A DNA stretch of 64,000 nucleotides from Hyphomonas sp. (GCF_018402285.1 NZ_JAGYJH010000002.1:248001-312000); one strand, 5' to 3'. Counted from the stretch's first letter, positions 18,350-27,174 are shown. Numbers and translations: made by a program. Notes: generated by a model not told the origin, from the letters alone.

Positions 18350-19756
18350 TCAGTCAACAATGCTGCGCCAGAGCCGCATGGCCTCGCAGCTTTCGGGCTC
18401 CTGCAGCACGGTGCGGGCTGCGGCAGTGAACTGGTCGGATTCCGAAGCAGCCCAGACCCCTGCTGCGGCGTCATAAGTCGTGAAACCGACCTCCGCGAGG
18501 CCCCTTGAAATACGGGTGCATATTGTGCGCGCAGTGTCCCTGTCCCCGGTCTGGTTGAGCAGGGTGATCCGGTCGCTCATGTCGAGCCGCGAGAAGACAT
18601 AGTCATATACCCGCAGGTCCGTTCCGATCGGGAAAGCGAGGATGTCGGCAGAGCTGACGCCTTCAAAGTCCGGCGTACTGTTGCCATAGGTCCGGGCCGT
18701 CAGCACTGACGGGATGGGCTCATCCAGATAGATTGCCCATTTGCCGACCCCGGCCTTCCTGCGCGTATCCTTGATGTTGTTCGCCGGTGGCATCGAGGCG
18801 TTGATGATGAGTATCGGGTCAGCCGTCCAGGAGCGGATGGCGAAGGCGCCGGTAGACTGTTCGGTGATCGACTGGCCAAACAGCGCCGTCGACTGGCTGT
18901 TGAGAAAGCCGGACGCCTGCTGCATGGCCGGCGCATTGAAATAGGTAACCAGCGCCGAAGCAGGCGCGATCAGGTTGGCGGCCGTCTGCAGGGCGCTCAT
19001 GACGTTGGCGCCGGCAGAACTCTGGCGCTCGTCGGAGAGCTGCATCCGGAAGCGGCCCTCTATGGTCGTGTTCGGACTGACCTTGAAATAGGGCGTCGCG
19101 TAGACCGCGATGCTTTCATTCGTCGTCCAGGCTTCGCCCTTGGCGTTATCGGACTGGAAAGTGGCGGAGAACAGCGCCTTGGTGGTCTTGATGTCGGGGT
19201 TTGAAATGTCGAATTCCGCAATCAGCGTCCGCGTCACGCTGCGCGAGCCTGATACCGTGCGCTGGAACCAGTTACGGCTTTCGCGGTCGTAATTGCGTGT
19301 GTCATCCTTGGATTTGCGCCCGCCTGCGGCCACACCCTCGATGTCGTAACTGTCGGGATCGAGGGTGACGATCTGGATGCGGGTGTAGCGGTCCTGCAAT
19401 TGCGGGCCGTATCCGGCGATCAGCACGTCCTGCTCGATGGCCACATCGATATAGGGCAGGAAATCCTGCGCCGGGCTGATCGAGCGGTTGCGCAGGGCTT
19501 CGCGGACATCCGCCTGGCTTCCGGGGGATCCGGCACCCGTGGACGGAAGCGATTCAATGTATTCGTACCAGTCGGGCAATTCGCCGGAACTGCGGTCGGG
19601 CATGGGCGGAGGCGGCGGAGGCGGCGGGGGAGGCGGCGGCGCGGGCACCGGGTATGGCGCCGCCGGGGGCGCGGCATCCGGCGTGCTGGAGCAGGCCCCC
19701 AGCACCAGGAGCGATGCAAAGGCGATACGGCTGGTCAGATAAAGGCGTTCACGCAT
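18350..19756 (-). CDS. Proline-rich lipoprotein, function unknown
   Basis: 468 residues. A lipobox LGAC gives lipidated C22. A proline-rich spacer with an uninterrupted run of eleven prolines (about residues 41-51, encoded by a GGC/GGA-type simple repeat near 19605-19640) could span peptidoglycan. The rest is a soluble domain with beta-rich segments ([41 protein letters not shown]) and no family I recognise. The simple repeat may slip and alter spacer length. It ends 29 nt before rluE and may be co-transcribed with it; it is divergent from panD. Confidence 0.75.
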   Translation of the reverse strand: MRERLYLTSRIAFASLLVLGACSSTPDAAPPAAPYPVPAPPPPPPPPPPPPMPDRSSGELPDWYEYIESLPSTGAGSPGSQADVREALRNRSISPAQDFLPYIDVAIEQDVLIAGYGPQLQDRYTRIQIVTLDPDSYDIEGVAAGGRKSKDDTRNYDRESRNWFQRTVSGSRSVTRTLIAEFDISNPDIKTTKALFSATFQSDNAKGEAWTTNESIAVYATPYFKVSPNTTIEGRFRMQLSDERQSSAGANVMSALQTAANLIAPASALVTYFNAPAMQQASGFLNSQSTALFGQSITEQSTGAFAIRSWTADPILIINASMPPANNIKDTRRKAGVGKWAIYLDEPIPSVLTARTYGNSTPDFEGVSSADILAFPIGTDLRVYDYVFSRLDMSDRITLLNQTGDRDTARTICTRISRGLAEVGFTTYDAAAGVWAASESDQFTAAARTVLQEPESCEAMRLWRSIVD

Positions 19757-19907
19757 AGTCTTGTCCCCCAGACTGTTGTGCTCAGGCCACCACGGTTAAC
19801 AGGTTGGCTGTTGATTGGCGAGCCTGGTGCCCGTGCGGTGAAAACGGGATAGGTATTGTTACCTGTGTTGCGCGCAGAGTTTACATACCGCGCCTTTACG
19901 GCCTTCA

Positions 19908-19922
19908 TATTGCAGTGCAATA
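19908..19922. promoter_or_regulatory. Perfect 15-bp palindrome in the lipoprotein-panD divergent region
   Basis: TATTGCA-G-TGCAATA (19908-19922) has 7-bp perfect arms around one base, 79 bp before the panD start. It is AT-rich against a GC-rich background, as expected for a dimeric regulator site. A weak -35-like TTTACG lies at 19895-19900, so the palindrome would cover the spacer and -10 of a panD promoter. The regulator is unknown. Confidence 0.45.
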
Positions 19923-20000
19923 AGCCCTTGCTCCGCAGTGGAGCGACCCCATATACTCACCGTGAGCAAAAGAGCTCGCGGTGTTCTGGAGGCCAGGTCC

Positions 20001-20357
20001 TTGATCCTCAGCATGCTCAAAGCAAAGCTTCACGGCGCAACGGTCACCCAGTGTGACCTGCATTACGAAGGCTCTGTTTCCATCGACCAGGACCTGCTCG
20101 ATGCCTCCGGCATCCTGCCACACGAGAAGGTGGATATCTGGAACGTGACCAATGGCGCGCGTATCCAGACCTATGCGCTTGAAGCCCCGCGCGGCTCTCG
20201 CACAATCGGCGTCAATGGCGCCGCGGCCCGTCACTTCGCTGTCGGCGACACGGTGATCATCGCAGCCTTCTGCGGCGTGGAAGCCGAAAAAGCCCGCCAG
20301 CATGCGCCCACGGTCGTGCTGCTCGGCGACGGCAACGAGATCAAGCGCGCTTCCTGA
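20001..20357 (+). CDS. panD: Aspartate 1-decarboxylase (pyruvoyl enzyme precursor)
   Basis: 118 residues from TTG 20001. GGAGG lies 8 nt before this TTG and it puts the self-cleavage site at G24-S25, the same numbering as E. coli PanD; the next ATG, 20013, would shift it. [47 protein letters not shown] and [10 protein letters not shown] are all conserved. Cleavage at S25 creates the pyruvoyl cofactor that makes beta-alanine for pantothenate and CoA. It is convergent with the MerR gene 30 nt away. Confidence 0.95.
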   Translation: MILSMLKAKLHGATVTQCDLHYEGSVSIDQDLLDASGILPHEKVDIWNVTNGARIQTYALEAPRGSRTIGVNGAAARHFAVGDTVIIAAFCGVEAEKARQHAPTVVLLGDGNEIKRAS

Positions 20358-20387
20358 TTGCGTTGCCATACCGGCCGGCTTTGTTCG

Positions 20388-20768
20388 TCAGATTTCAAAC
20401 GCGTCCAGGATAGGGCAGGTGTTCGATTTGCCCGCGGCGCATTCTGTCGCAAGCCTTTGCAGGCTTTGCCGGGCCCGCTGAAGCTCGGCAATCTGTTCGT
20501 CGAGCTTGGCCATCCGCGTCTGCGCCATCTCCCGTGCGCGCTGATGATCATGGCCTGAATCGAGGGCGATCAGTTCCCGGATCTCTTCCAGCGTAAATCC
20601 GGCCTGCTGGGCCTTGCGGATGAAGCGGAGACGGCGAACATCTTCAGTGTCATACCGGCGGATACCGCCGTCCCGCGAAGGCGTGCCAAGCAGGTTCCTG
20701 CGCTGGTAAAAACGGACGGTCTCCACACCGACCCCGCCGGCCTGGGCAAGTTTTCCGATGGTCAGCAT
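20388..20768 (-). CDS. MerR-family metal/thiol-responsive regulator
   Basis: 126 residues. The N-terminal winged helix (TIGKLAQAGGVGVETVRFYQ) is followed by a dimerisation helix and a C-terminal metal loop with C110 and C118 (C-x7-C, then PIL). In mercury MerR proteins a cysteine follows the DDGTH segment; here the aligned stretch reads LDSGHDHQ, with histidine instead. The C-x7-C spacing resembles CueR more than Tn501 MerR. It is divergent from the glutaredoxin-MauE gene and should act on the operator at 20778-20809, repressing or distorting it until activated. The inducer is uncertain: Hg(II), another soft metal, or a thiol signal. Confidence 0.88.
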   Translation of the reverse strand: MLTIGKLAQAGGVGVETVRFYQRRNLLGTPSRDGGIRRYDTEDVRRLRFIRKAQQAGFTLEEIRELIALDSGHDHQRAREMAQTRMAKLDEQIAELQRARQSLQRLATECAAGKSNTCPILDAFEI

Positions 20769-20777
20769 CTTTTCCCC

Positions 20778-20809
20778 TTGATTCCGTACTATGGTACAGA
20801 ACCTATATG
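20778..20809 (+). promoter_or_regulatory. mer-like MerR operator/promoter of the glutaredoxin-MauE gene
   Basis: The -35 is TTGATT (20778-20783) and the -10 is TATATG (20804-20809), a 20-bp spacer (19 bp if CTATAT is used). That is the overlong spacing typical of MerR-activated promoters. Between them lies CCGTAC-TATG-GTAC (20784-20797), the same GTAC-N4-GTAC dyad seen in the Tn501/Tn21 mer operator. It sits between the divergent regulator and its target. Confidence 0.78.
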
Positions 20810-20852
20810 CAGGCCGACCTGCTCCGCGACAATTGAAAAAGGAGACGCAGAA

Positions 20853-21647
20853 ATGTCGGAACTTTCTGAAAAATCAGGTGCCGCCAAAACGGCGCGCCTC
20901 TACCGGATGATCATGCCGGGGCATACCTGTCCTTATGGATTGAAGGCAAAAGACTTGCTGAAACGCTCGGGCTACGAAGCTGAGGATCATCCCCTCACCA
21001 CCCGGGACGAGGTGGATGCCTTCAAGGCAAAACATGACGTTGCCACCACCCCGCAGATATTCATCGGCGGGGAGCGCATCGGCGGTCATGATGATCTCCG
21101 CCGGTTTCTCGGCAAGCGCGTGGCTGACCCAAAGGCGCCAAGTTACCGGCCGGTCTTCGCCCTGTTCAGCATGACCTTTCTGATGGCCCTCGCGGCAAGC
21201 TTTGCCGTCTACGGAACACCTCTGACCATTCGGGCCGCCGAATGGTTCATCGCCTTCAGCATGGCGGTGCTCGCCCTGCTCAAGCTGCAGAATGTCGAGA
21301 GCTTTGCCACGATGTTCCTGAACTACGACCTGCTGGCCAAGCGCTGGGTGCGGTATTCCTACATCTATCCCTTTGCCGAAGGGCTCGCCGGTATCCTGAT
21401 GATTGCCGGCGCTCTCATATGGCTATCTGTGCCCGTCGCGCTGTTTATCGGGACGGTGGGTGCGGTCTCCGTCGTCAAGGCCGTCTATATCGACCGGCGG
21501 GACATCAAATGCGCCTGCGTCGGCGGGTCGAGCAATGTGCCGCTGGGCTTTGTCTCGCTGACCGAGAACCTGATGATGATCGCCATGGCGATATGGATGG
21601 CGCTTGGCGCGTTCGGACTGCTGCCTGGCTGGGCGCATCAGATGTAG
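20853..21647 (+). CDS. Glutaredoxin domain fused to a MauE/DoxX-like redox membrane protein
   Basis: 264 residues from ATG 20853, with AAAAAGGAG upstream. Residues about 14-90 are a glutaredoxin fold: C26-P-Y-G (monothiol type), TTPQIFIGGERIGGHDDL giving the cis-Pro and glutathione-binding GG. Residues about 97-264 hold four membrane spans with a C220-A-C222 motif followed by VGG, as in MauE-type thiol transfer proteins. The fusion could pass electrons between cytoplasmic glutathione and an envelope or membrane thiol, or handle a thiol-bound metal. Control by the adjacent MerR links it to metal or oxidative stress. Confidence 0.85.
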   Translation: MSELSEKSGAAKTARLYRMIMPGHTCPYGLKAKDLLKRSGYEAEDHPLTTRDEVDAFKAKHDVATTPQIFIGGERIGGHDDLRRFLGKRVADPKAPSYRPVFALFSMTFLMALAASFAVYGTPLTIRAAEWFIAFSMAVLALLKLQNVESFATMFLNYDLLAKRWVRYSYIYPFAEGLAGILMIAGALIWLSVPVALFIGTVGAVSVVKAVYIDRRDIKCACVGGSSNVPLGFVSLTENLMMIAMAIWMALGAFGLLPGWAHQM

Positions 21648-21670
21648 GTCGCCAGGCACCGGGGCAATTT

Positions 21671-22696
21671 CTATGAAATAGCGCCGGCGTGAGCCTGTTG
21701 TGATGAGGGGGTTTTCTTCCCCATCACTTCGGCAATGATCTCGACCGAGCGGCGGCGCTTCTCGGGATCATACATGTCCGAGACGATCATCAATTCGTCA
21801 GCCTGCGTACGTGTCAGCAGGGCATCAATGCCCTTTCGGACGGTATCGCGGGCGCCGATGATGCTGAAGTTCAGCATGGCAGAAGCCTGGGCGCGCTCCT
21901 GCGGGGTCCAGTAGGTGTCGATGTCGTCAATCGGCGGCTGGGTCAGCTTGCGCTGGCCCCGCACGAGGTTGGCAAACGACATCTGCTGGGATGTGGCGAG
22001 ATAGCGGGCTTCCTCGTCCGTTTCGGCCGCGATGATGTTCACACCGATCAGCGCATAGGGCCTGGCCATCTTCTCGTTCGGCCTGAAGCGCGAGCGATAG
22101 ATGCTCAGCGCCTGGTCGAGTGACTGCGGGGCAAAGTGGGAGGCAAAGCCGTAAGGCAGGCCAAGCTCGGCCGCGAGCTGGGCGCCGAAGAGGCTGGAGC
22201 CAAGGATCCAGAGCGGGATGTTGGAATTTGATCCGGGTACGGCTTCAATCCGCTGGCCGGGCTGGACGGGCCCAAGGAACATCTGCAGCTCGATCACGTC
22301 CTGGGGGAAGCGTTCGGCCTCTTCCGGATGAACACGCAGGGCGCGCAAGGTAAGCTGGTCTGTGCCCGGCGCGCGGCCGAGGCCGAGATCAATGCGGCCG
22401 GGATAGAGCGCGTCGAGCGTGCCGAACTGTTCGGCGATGATATAGGGCGCATGATTGGGCAGCATGATGCCGCCGGCGCCGACACGGATGGTCCTGGTTC
22501 CAGCTGCGATATGGCTGATGACGAGGGACGTCGCCGCCGTGGTGACGGTGGGCATATTGTGGTGCTCGGCTACCCAGAAGCGCTTGTAGCCGAGGTTTTC
22601 GGCATGCTGGGCGAGGCGCCGGGCGTCGTTGAGGGCGTCGGCGCGGGTGAAGCCTTCGCGGACACGGCCAAGTTCCAGGATCGAGAGTTCAGCCAA
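21671..22696 (-). CDS. LLM-class (luciferase-like) flavin-dependent oxidoreductase
   Basis: 341 residues. LGYKRFWVAEHHNMPTVTTAATS, GAGGIMLPNHAPYIIAEQFGTLDALYPGRIDLGLGRAPGTDQ is the start of the TIM-barrel of the YhbW/MsnO8-like LLM group. It needs reduced FMN or F420 supplied in trans; bacteria of this group normally use FMN. The substrate is unknown. It is convergent with the glutaredoxin fusion and lies 63 nt downstream of the MidA-like gene. Confidence 0.88.
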   Translation of the reverse strand: MAELSILELGRVREGFTRADALNDARRLAQHAENLGYKRFWVAEHHNMPTVTTAATSLVISHIAAGTRTIRVGAGGIMLPNHAPYIIAEQFGTLDALYPGRIDLGLGRAPGTDQLTLRALRVHPEEAERFPQDVIELQMFLGPVQPGQRIEAVPGSNSNIPLWILGSSLFGAQLAAELGLPYGFASHFAPQSLDQALSIYRSRFRPNEKMARPYALIGVNIIAAETDEEARYLATSQQMSFANLVRGQRKLTQPPIDDIDTYWTPQERAQASAMLNFSIIGARDTVRKGIDALLTRTQADELMIVSDMYDPEKRRRSVEIIAEVMGKKTPSSQQAHAGAIS

Positions 22697-22759
22697 GAAG
22701 AGGCTCCTTCATCGTTGCCCGGTCTAGATAGGCATTCCGGGCCGGATACCAATGGGGCT

Positions 22760-23806
22760 TCAGAACCCGGCCGGCTTCGGCAATCCCGCAGACGACAGGC
22801 AAATCGCCTTGAACCGCTCTCCCATCTGTTGCGGGTCAATCAGGCGCTGGGCGGCATTGTAGATCGCCTCGGCCTGGTCGGGATTGGCCTGGATCAGCTG
22901 GTTGAGACGGGCCTGCGCGCCAAGGCCGAGCAGGAACATGCCCTGCGGCGTGGGCCCGGCGACATTGAGGCCGACACTGGCAGCCAGACGCGCGAAGCGG
23001 CCAAAGTCCACGTCGACGGTCAGATCGCTCGCGCCCGGGCTTTCCAGCGGCGAAACCTGCCGGCCTTCGCGATAGGCGCGCAGCGTGTCCCCCGGCGCGC
23101 GGTCCACCGGGCCATAATCGATAAACAGGGCGCAGAAGGGGTCTGCGCGGGAAACAAGGTCTGCGGTGATCAGGTCGAGCCCGGACTGGACTTCGACGAC
23201 ATCGCCGGTCAGCGCGGTGCCCATCGGCGGGCGCGGCTCATCGGCGGCAAGGCCCATGATGAGCTTGCGCTCGGAAGACAGCCCGATGACGCATTCGCGC
23301 CATTGCGCGCCATCGCGGCGGAACTGGCGAGCGGGCAGGCAGTCCAGGTACTCGTTCGCCACCAGGATCATCGGCCCGGCGGGCACCTGCGAAAGCTGGG
23401 CGGCGAAGGACGGCGCATAGCGTTTCAGCCGCTCGGTCTGCAACAGGCGCAAGGCCGGGCTCGGCTCGATCAGGGTGAGCTGCAGCGCGCTGAGGAAAGC
23501 CTCCCCACCGGCGATGGCAGCGATCTTGAGCGCGTCATGCATCAGCAGGGCGCGGCCAGGGCCGATCTCGACCAGATTGAACGGGGCAGGTTCGCCCATC
23601 GCGCGCCATTCATGGACGATCCAGAGACCGACAAGTTCGCCGAATATCTGGCTGGTTTCCGGCGCGGTCGTGAAATCCCGGCCAAGGCCGGGGCGGGCCG
23701 CGTAGTATCCCTCCCTGGGGTCATGCAGGGCAATCTGCATGTAAACCGAAAGGGGGATGGGCCCATCCGTTTGGATGAGACGGATCAGCCTTTCTTCCAG
23801 CGTCAT
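22760..23806 (-). CDS. SAM-dependent methyltransferase, MidA/NDUFAF7 family
   Basis: 348 residues from ATG 23806; the frame is open further upstream but that part overlaps lgt. Signatures: IPLSVYMQIALHDPREGYYAAR, DFTTAPETSQIFGELVG, and FNLVEIGPGRALLMHDAL (SAM motif I). NDUFAF7 methylates an arginine of a complex I subunit in mitochondria; the bacterial homologue's role is inferred. Its ATG overlaps the TGA of lgt by 4 nt (ATGA), so the two are translationally coupled. Confidence 0.9.
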   Translation of the reverse strand: MTLEERLIRLIQTDGPIPLSVYMQIALHDPREGYYAARPGLGRDFTTAPETSQIFGELVGLWIVHEWRAMGEPAPFNLVEIGPGRALLMHDALKIAAIAGGEAFLSALQLTLIEPSPALRLLQTERLKRYAPSFAAQLSQVPAGPMILVANEYLDCLPARQFRRDGAQWRECVIGLSSERKLIMGLAADEPRPPMGTALTGDVVEVQSGLDLITADLVSRADPFCALFIDYGPVDRAPGDTLRAYREGRQVSPLESPGASDLTVDVDFGRFARLAASVGLNVAGPTPQGMFLLGLGAQARLNQLIQANPDQAEAIYNAAQRLIDPQQMGERFKAICLSSAGLPKPAGF

Positions 23807-24765
23807 GCTTGGGGCGCGCCCACCGGCGGCTTGCGCAAAGCGTTCCAGACGAGCCAGGCCCCGCCGAGCCACATCGGCACCGACAGGATCATGCCCATGG
23901 TCAACCATTCGGGCAGGCCGCTGACGAAGGCGTCAGGTTCGCGGAAATTCTCGGCAATCGAGCGGCCGATGCCATAGAACAGGAGAAACAGTCCCGCCAC
24001 GAGGCCGGGACGCTTCAGGGCGCCGAACTTCCAGATCAGGATTGACAGCACCAGGAGCGGCAGCCAGCCCTCCAGCACAGACTCGTAAAGCTGGCTGGGA
24101 TGGCGGGCGAGTTCGTCGCCGCGATAAACCCAGTCGCCGGTCTCCCAGTTATAGGCGGGCGGCGTGGAGCCGGGCACGAAGCCTTCAGGGAAAACCATAC
24201 CGACAGAGGCGTCGGTCGGGCGGCCGTAGAGTTCGGCGTTCGTGAAATTGGCGATGCGGACAAGGCCGATGCCGATGGGCGCCGTGACGCCGGCAATATC
24301 CCCCACTGAGAACAGGTTGACGCCGCGTTTGGCCGCAAACCACCACAGCACGACCGCCACACCGAGAATGCCGCCATGGAAGGCCATGCCCCCGTCCCAG
24401 ATTCGCAGGATCGCGAGCGGGTCGGCTGCCAGCACGTCCATCTGGTAGGGCACCATATAGAACAGCACATAGCCAAAACGCCCGCCCAGGATGATACCGA
24501 TGATGATCCAGAACATCAGGTCATCGAGGCCGTCCTTGGTCAGTGGCGCAGTCCCGCCGAAGAGGTCGGGCCGCTTGAGCAGCTGCATGCCATACCACCA
24601 GGCCAGTCCGATCCCGGCGATGTAACCGAGCGCGTACCAGCGCAGATGGAAGGTGCCAAGGCCGATGAAGCTTAAATCGAGCGAGAAGAGCGCCGGGCTC
24701 CATTCGGGGAACTTCAGGGCGGCTTCCCCCATGAAAATCGTCAGTGCGGCGAGCAGTTCGGTCAT
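23803..24765 (-). CDS. lgt: Prolipoprotein diacylglyceryl transferase
   Basis: 320 residues with about seven membrane spans. Lgt signatures include LGGRFGYVLFY, GGMAFHGGILG, GIGLVRIANFTNAELYGRPTD and HPSQLYES, with the essential histidine and arginine residues. It adds diacylglycerol to the lipobox cysteine, the first step for the lipoproteins encoded in this window (1574, 18350, 34737, 59137). It overlaps the downstream methyltransferase by 4 nt and is divergent from ubiK. Confidence 0.96.
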   Translation of the reverse strand: MTELLAALTIFMGEAALKFPEWSPALFSLDLSFIGLGTFHLRWYALGYIAGIGLAWWYGMQLLKRPDLFGGTAPLTKDGLDDLMFWIIIGIILGGRFGYVLFYMVPYQMDVLAADPLAILRIWDGGMAFHGGILGVAVVLWWFAAKRGVNLFSVGDIAGVTAPIGIGLVRIANFTNAELYGRPTDASVGMVFPEGFVPGSTPPAYNWETGDWVYRGDELARHPSQLYESVLEGWLPLLVLSILIWKFGALKRPGLVAGLFLLFYGIGRSIAENFREPDAFVSGLPEWLTMGMILSVPMWLGGAWLVWNALRKPPVGAPQA

Positions 24766-24839
24766 GCGGCGTCTTTTCCCTGTCTGGCCGGCATCCTATC
24801 TGTTAGGTCACCAGCTTACCCGGGCGAAGGAGTAGCCGC

Positions 24840-25094
24840 ATGGCCAGCACAAATCCACTGCTTGATGACATCGCAGGCCTGATGACCGGCGCCCTCGGCG
24901 CCGCCCGAGCGGCGGGCGAAGAAGCCAAGACCGCGGCGCAGGCCCGTGTGCGGGCCCTGATCGCTGATATGGACCTTGCCGGGCGCGATGAAGTCGAAGC
25001 CCTGAAGGCGATTGCCACGGCGGCGCTCGACCGGGTCGATGCCCTTGAGGCGCGGATTGAGGCCCTTGAGGCCGGAAAATCCACCGAAAGCTGA
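24840..25094 (+). CDS. ubiK: UbiK-family accessory factor for ubiquinone synthesis
   Basis: 84 residues. An N-terminal NPLLDDIAGLMTGALGAARAAGEE amphipathic part is followed by a C-terminal coiled coil (DRVDALEARIEALEAG), the YqiC/BMFP layout of UbiK. It promotes assembly of the soluble Ubi complex on membranes, which fits with ubiA elsewhere in the window. AAGGAG lies about 9 nt before the ATG. It is divergent from lgt. Confidence 0.85.
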   Translation: MASTNPLLDDIAGLMTGALGAARAAGEEAKTAAQARVRALIADMDLAGRDEVEALKAIATAALDRVDALEARIEALEAGKSTES

Positions 25095-25205
25095 GCGTTA
25101 ACTGCTTATGAACTTTGACATAGCCGGTGCCTCCGGCGTTGAGTGGTGTTGGATTTGGGGAGCGAATCCGGCACCGTATGCCAATCTCAACGCGGAGGCC
25201 CGCCC

Positions 25206-25709
25206 ATGAGCCTTGAACTTAGCCGCAGCGACCTGCTGGCAATTGACCCTCTCGATGTCGTGGAAGACGTGCTCGAAGCCGCTGGCTGGCCAGCCGAACG
25301 TGACGAAGAAGGCACCCTCCAGGTGGTCGCAGAGACACGCTGGGGCGATATGGGCGCGCTGTTTGCCCACCGGCCCGAACCCGCCGCCGTACATTTCTCC
25401 ATGACGCTCGACGTGAAACCGCAGGACGGTAAACGCGCCGCGATCAATGAGCTGGTGATCCTCGCCAATGAGCGCCTCTGGATCGGGCATTTCGATTTCT
25501 GGGCGGATGATGGCGTGATCGTGTTCCGCTACACTTTCCCGATGGAAGGCCGTGAGGAGCTCTCGGAAGGCGAAGTGCGCGCTGTTCTGGCCGCCTCCAT
25601 CAGCGCGGCTGACCGGTTCATTCCGGCATTCAATTTCCTCGTCTGGGCTGGCAAGTCTCCGCGCGAGGCAATCGATGCGGTAATGTTTGAAACCCACGGC
25701 GAAGCCTGA
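25206..25709 (+). CDS. YbjN-domain protein
   Basis: 167 residues from ATG 25206, with GGAGG upstream. The fold resembles type III secretion chaperones: AINELVILANERLWIGHFDFWADDGVIVFRYTFP is the YbjN core. It is cytoplasmic, without signal peptide or membrane span. In alphaproteobacteria a YbjN gene commonly precedes proC, as here with 10 nt between them. A regulatory or chaperone role is assumed from E. coli YbjN and is not established. Confidence 0.85.
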   Translation: MSLELSRSDLLAIDPLDVVEDVLEAAGWPAERDEEGTLQVVAETRWGDMGALFAHRPEPAAVHFSMTLDVKPQDGKRAAINELVILANERLWIGHFDFWADDGVIVFRYTFPMEGREELSEGEVRAVLAASISAADRFIPAFNFLVWAGKSPREAIDAVMFETHGEA

Positions 25710-25719
25710 GCTGAGCCAG

Positions 25720-26526
25720 ATGAAGCCTGCCGCGTCCCTGACCCTTGTTGGCGCAGGCCGCATGGGCTCGGCGCTGCTCGACGGTTGGCTGAAAGGCCCG
25801 GCCCGCGACATTTCCGTGATCGAGCCTTCGCCCCAGGCCGGGATCAAGGCCCTGGCAGACGCAGGCCGCATCCACCTCAATCCCGCCCCGTCCGAAAGCG
25901 CCATCATCGTGCTGGCGGTAAAGCCCCAGCAATTTGCGGCCGTGTCGGAACAGGCCAGGGCGTTTGTCGGTCCAAAATCTGTCGCCATCTCGATCATGGC
26001 GGGCGTGCGCCTCGCGCAGCTTGCCCGGCGCCTCGGTACAGACCGGGTCATCCGCGCCATGCCCAATACGCCCGGAGCCATCGGGCAGGGCGTCACGGCA
26101 TTCACAGCGCCCCCGGGCGCGAAGCCCGCCGATCTTTCTGCCGCACGCGAGCTCCTCGCTCCACTGGGCGATGTGCACGGCCCGGTGGACGAAGGCCTGA
26201 TGCCGGCCGTTACGGCGCTGTCGGGTTCCGGCCCGGCCTATATTTTCCTGCTGGCCGAAGTCATGGCCGAAGCCGGCATCGCGCAGGGCCTTCCCAGGGA
26301 TCTCGCGCTCAGCCTCGCGCGGCGCACGGTAGAGGGCGCCGCTGCCCTCATGGCGCAGAGCGGCGATAGCCCCGAAGCGCTCCGCAAAGCAGTGACCTCA
26401 CCCCGCGGAACCACGCAGGCGGCTCTTGACATCCTCATGGACACAGGTGGGATGCCCGCCTTGTTCAGGAACGCCCTCAGCGCCGCCGCCGCTCGCGACC
26501 GGCAGCTGTCCCAGGAGGCGGACTGA
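25720..26526 (+). CDS. proC: Pyrroline-5-carboxylate reductase
   Basis: 268 residues from ATG 25720; TTG 25687 inside YbjN is an unlikely alternative. The Rossmann motif is LVGAGRMGSALLDGW; AMPNTPGAIGQGVTAF and VTALSGSGPAYIFLLAEVMAEAG (substrate loop) and TSPRGTTQAALDIL are intact. It catalyses the NAD(P)H-dependent last step of proline synthesis in the cytoplasm. It is in operon with ybjN upstream and the TetR gene 21 nt downstream. Confidence 0.95.
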   Translation: MKPAASLTLVGAGRMGSALLDGWLKGPARDISVIEPSPQAGIKALADAGRIHLNPAPSESAIIVLAVKPQQFAAVSEQARAFVGPKSVAISIMAGVRLAQLARRLGTDRVIRAMPNTPGAIGQGVTAFTAPPGAKPADLSAARELLAPLGDVHGPVDEGLMPAVTALSGSGPAYIFLLAEVMAEAGIAQGLPRDLALSLARRTVEGAAALMAQSGDSPEALRKAVTSPRGTTQAALDILMDTGGMPALFRNALSAAAARDRQLSQEAD

Positions 26527-26547
26527 CCTCAGCCGGAGGGAGTTCAG

Positions 26548-27174
26548 GTGGCCACCACCGACACAGTCATTGAGAAGGGATTGCTCGCAGCCCTCGACCT
26601 CGCGGCTGAAAAACCGTGGTCCGAGATCACGCTGGCAGAGATCGCCGGCCGCGCAGGGCTGACCCTCCAGGATTTTCACCGGGTTGGCGCCCGCGAGGAT
26701 ATCGTCGAAGCGCTCGACGGCTATTTCGATCGCGCCATGTCGGCCGAGGGCGTTCCAGAGGAATCCTCGGCGCGTGAGCGCCTGTTTGACGTGATCATGA
26801 AACGGTTTGAGGCGATGGAGCCTTACCGCGCCGGTATCCGTGAGCTGATGAAATTCCGCGAGACATCGCTGACCCATGTCGTGCGCCTGCCGGCTCATCG
26901 CCACGCAACAGCCGCCTGGGCGCTCGCCAGCGCCGGCATAGATGATGATACCGGCGCCCCCGCGAGCCTGAAGCGGATCGCGATTGCCTTCGTGATTGCC
27001 GAAACAGAACGCGCCTGGCGCAGGGAAAAGAGCGCTGATTTTGCCCTCACCATGGCCTCGCTCGACAAGGGCCTGCGCCGCGCCGAGGACCGCCTCGGCC
27101 AGCTGCGCCGCTTCACCGGGCGCAAACCCAGCACAACCGACACAACAGATAATCCTGACAAGGGGGAAGCATGA
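26548..27174 (+). CDS. TetR-family transcriptional regulator (COQ9-like possibility)
   Basis: 208 residues from GTG 26548, with GGAGGG 9 nt upstream. The N-terminal 50 residues form a TetR helix-turn-helix (ITLAEIAGRAGLTLQDFHRVGAREDIVEAL) but lack the usual Tyr/Phe-rich recognition helix. The C-terminal part contains HRHATAAWALASAGIDDD, which is somewhat COQ9-like (COQ9 has a TetR fold and binds lipids). Both readings should be kept open. Its TGA overlaps the next ATG by 4 nt. Confidence 0.7.
   Translation: MATTDTVIEKGLLAALDLAAEKPWSEITLAEIAGRAGLTLQDFHRVGAREDIVEALDGYFDRAMSAEGVPEESSARERLFDVIMKRFEAMEPYRAGIRELMKFRETSLTHVVRLPAHRHATAAWALASAGIDDDTGAPASLKRIAIAFVIAETERAWRREKSADFALTMASLDKGLRRAEDRLGQLRRFTGRKPSTTDTTDNPDKGEA

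Noticed and set aside
20388..20809. Calling the MerR gene a mercury-resistance regulator
   Set aside because: The operator is mer-like, but the first metal cysteine is His, the loop spacing differs and no merT/P/A genes are present.
22328..23977. 549-residue plus-strand open frame
   Set aside because: It runs antisense through the LLM oxidoreductase, MidA-like and lgt genes, whose products match known families; the long frame reflects high GC3.
25097..25115. CtrA-like TTAA-N7-TGAA before ybjN
   Set aside because: The second half-site is poor and there is no supporting context.
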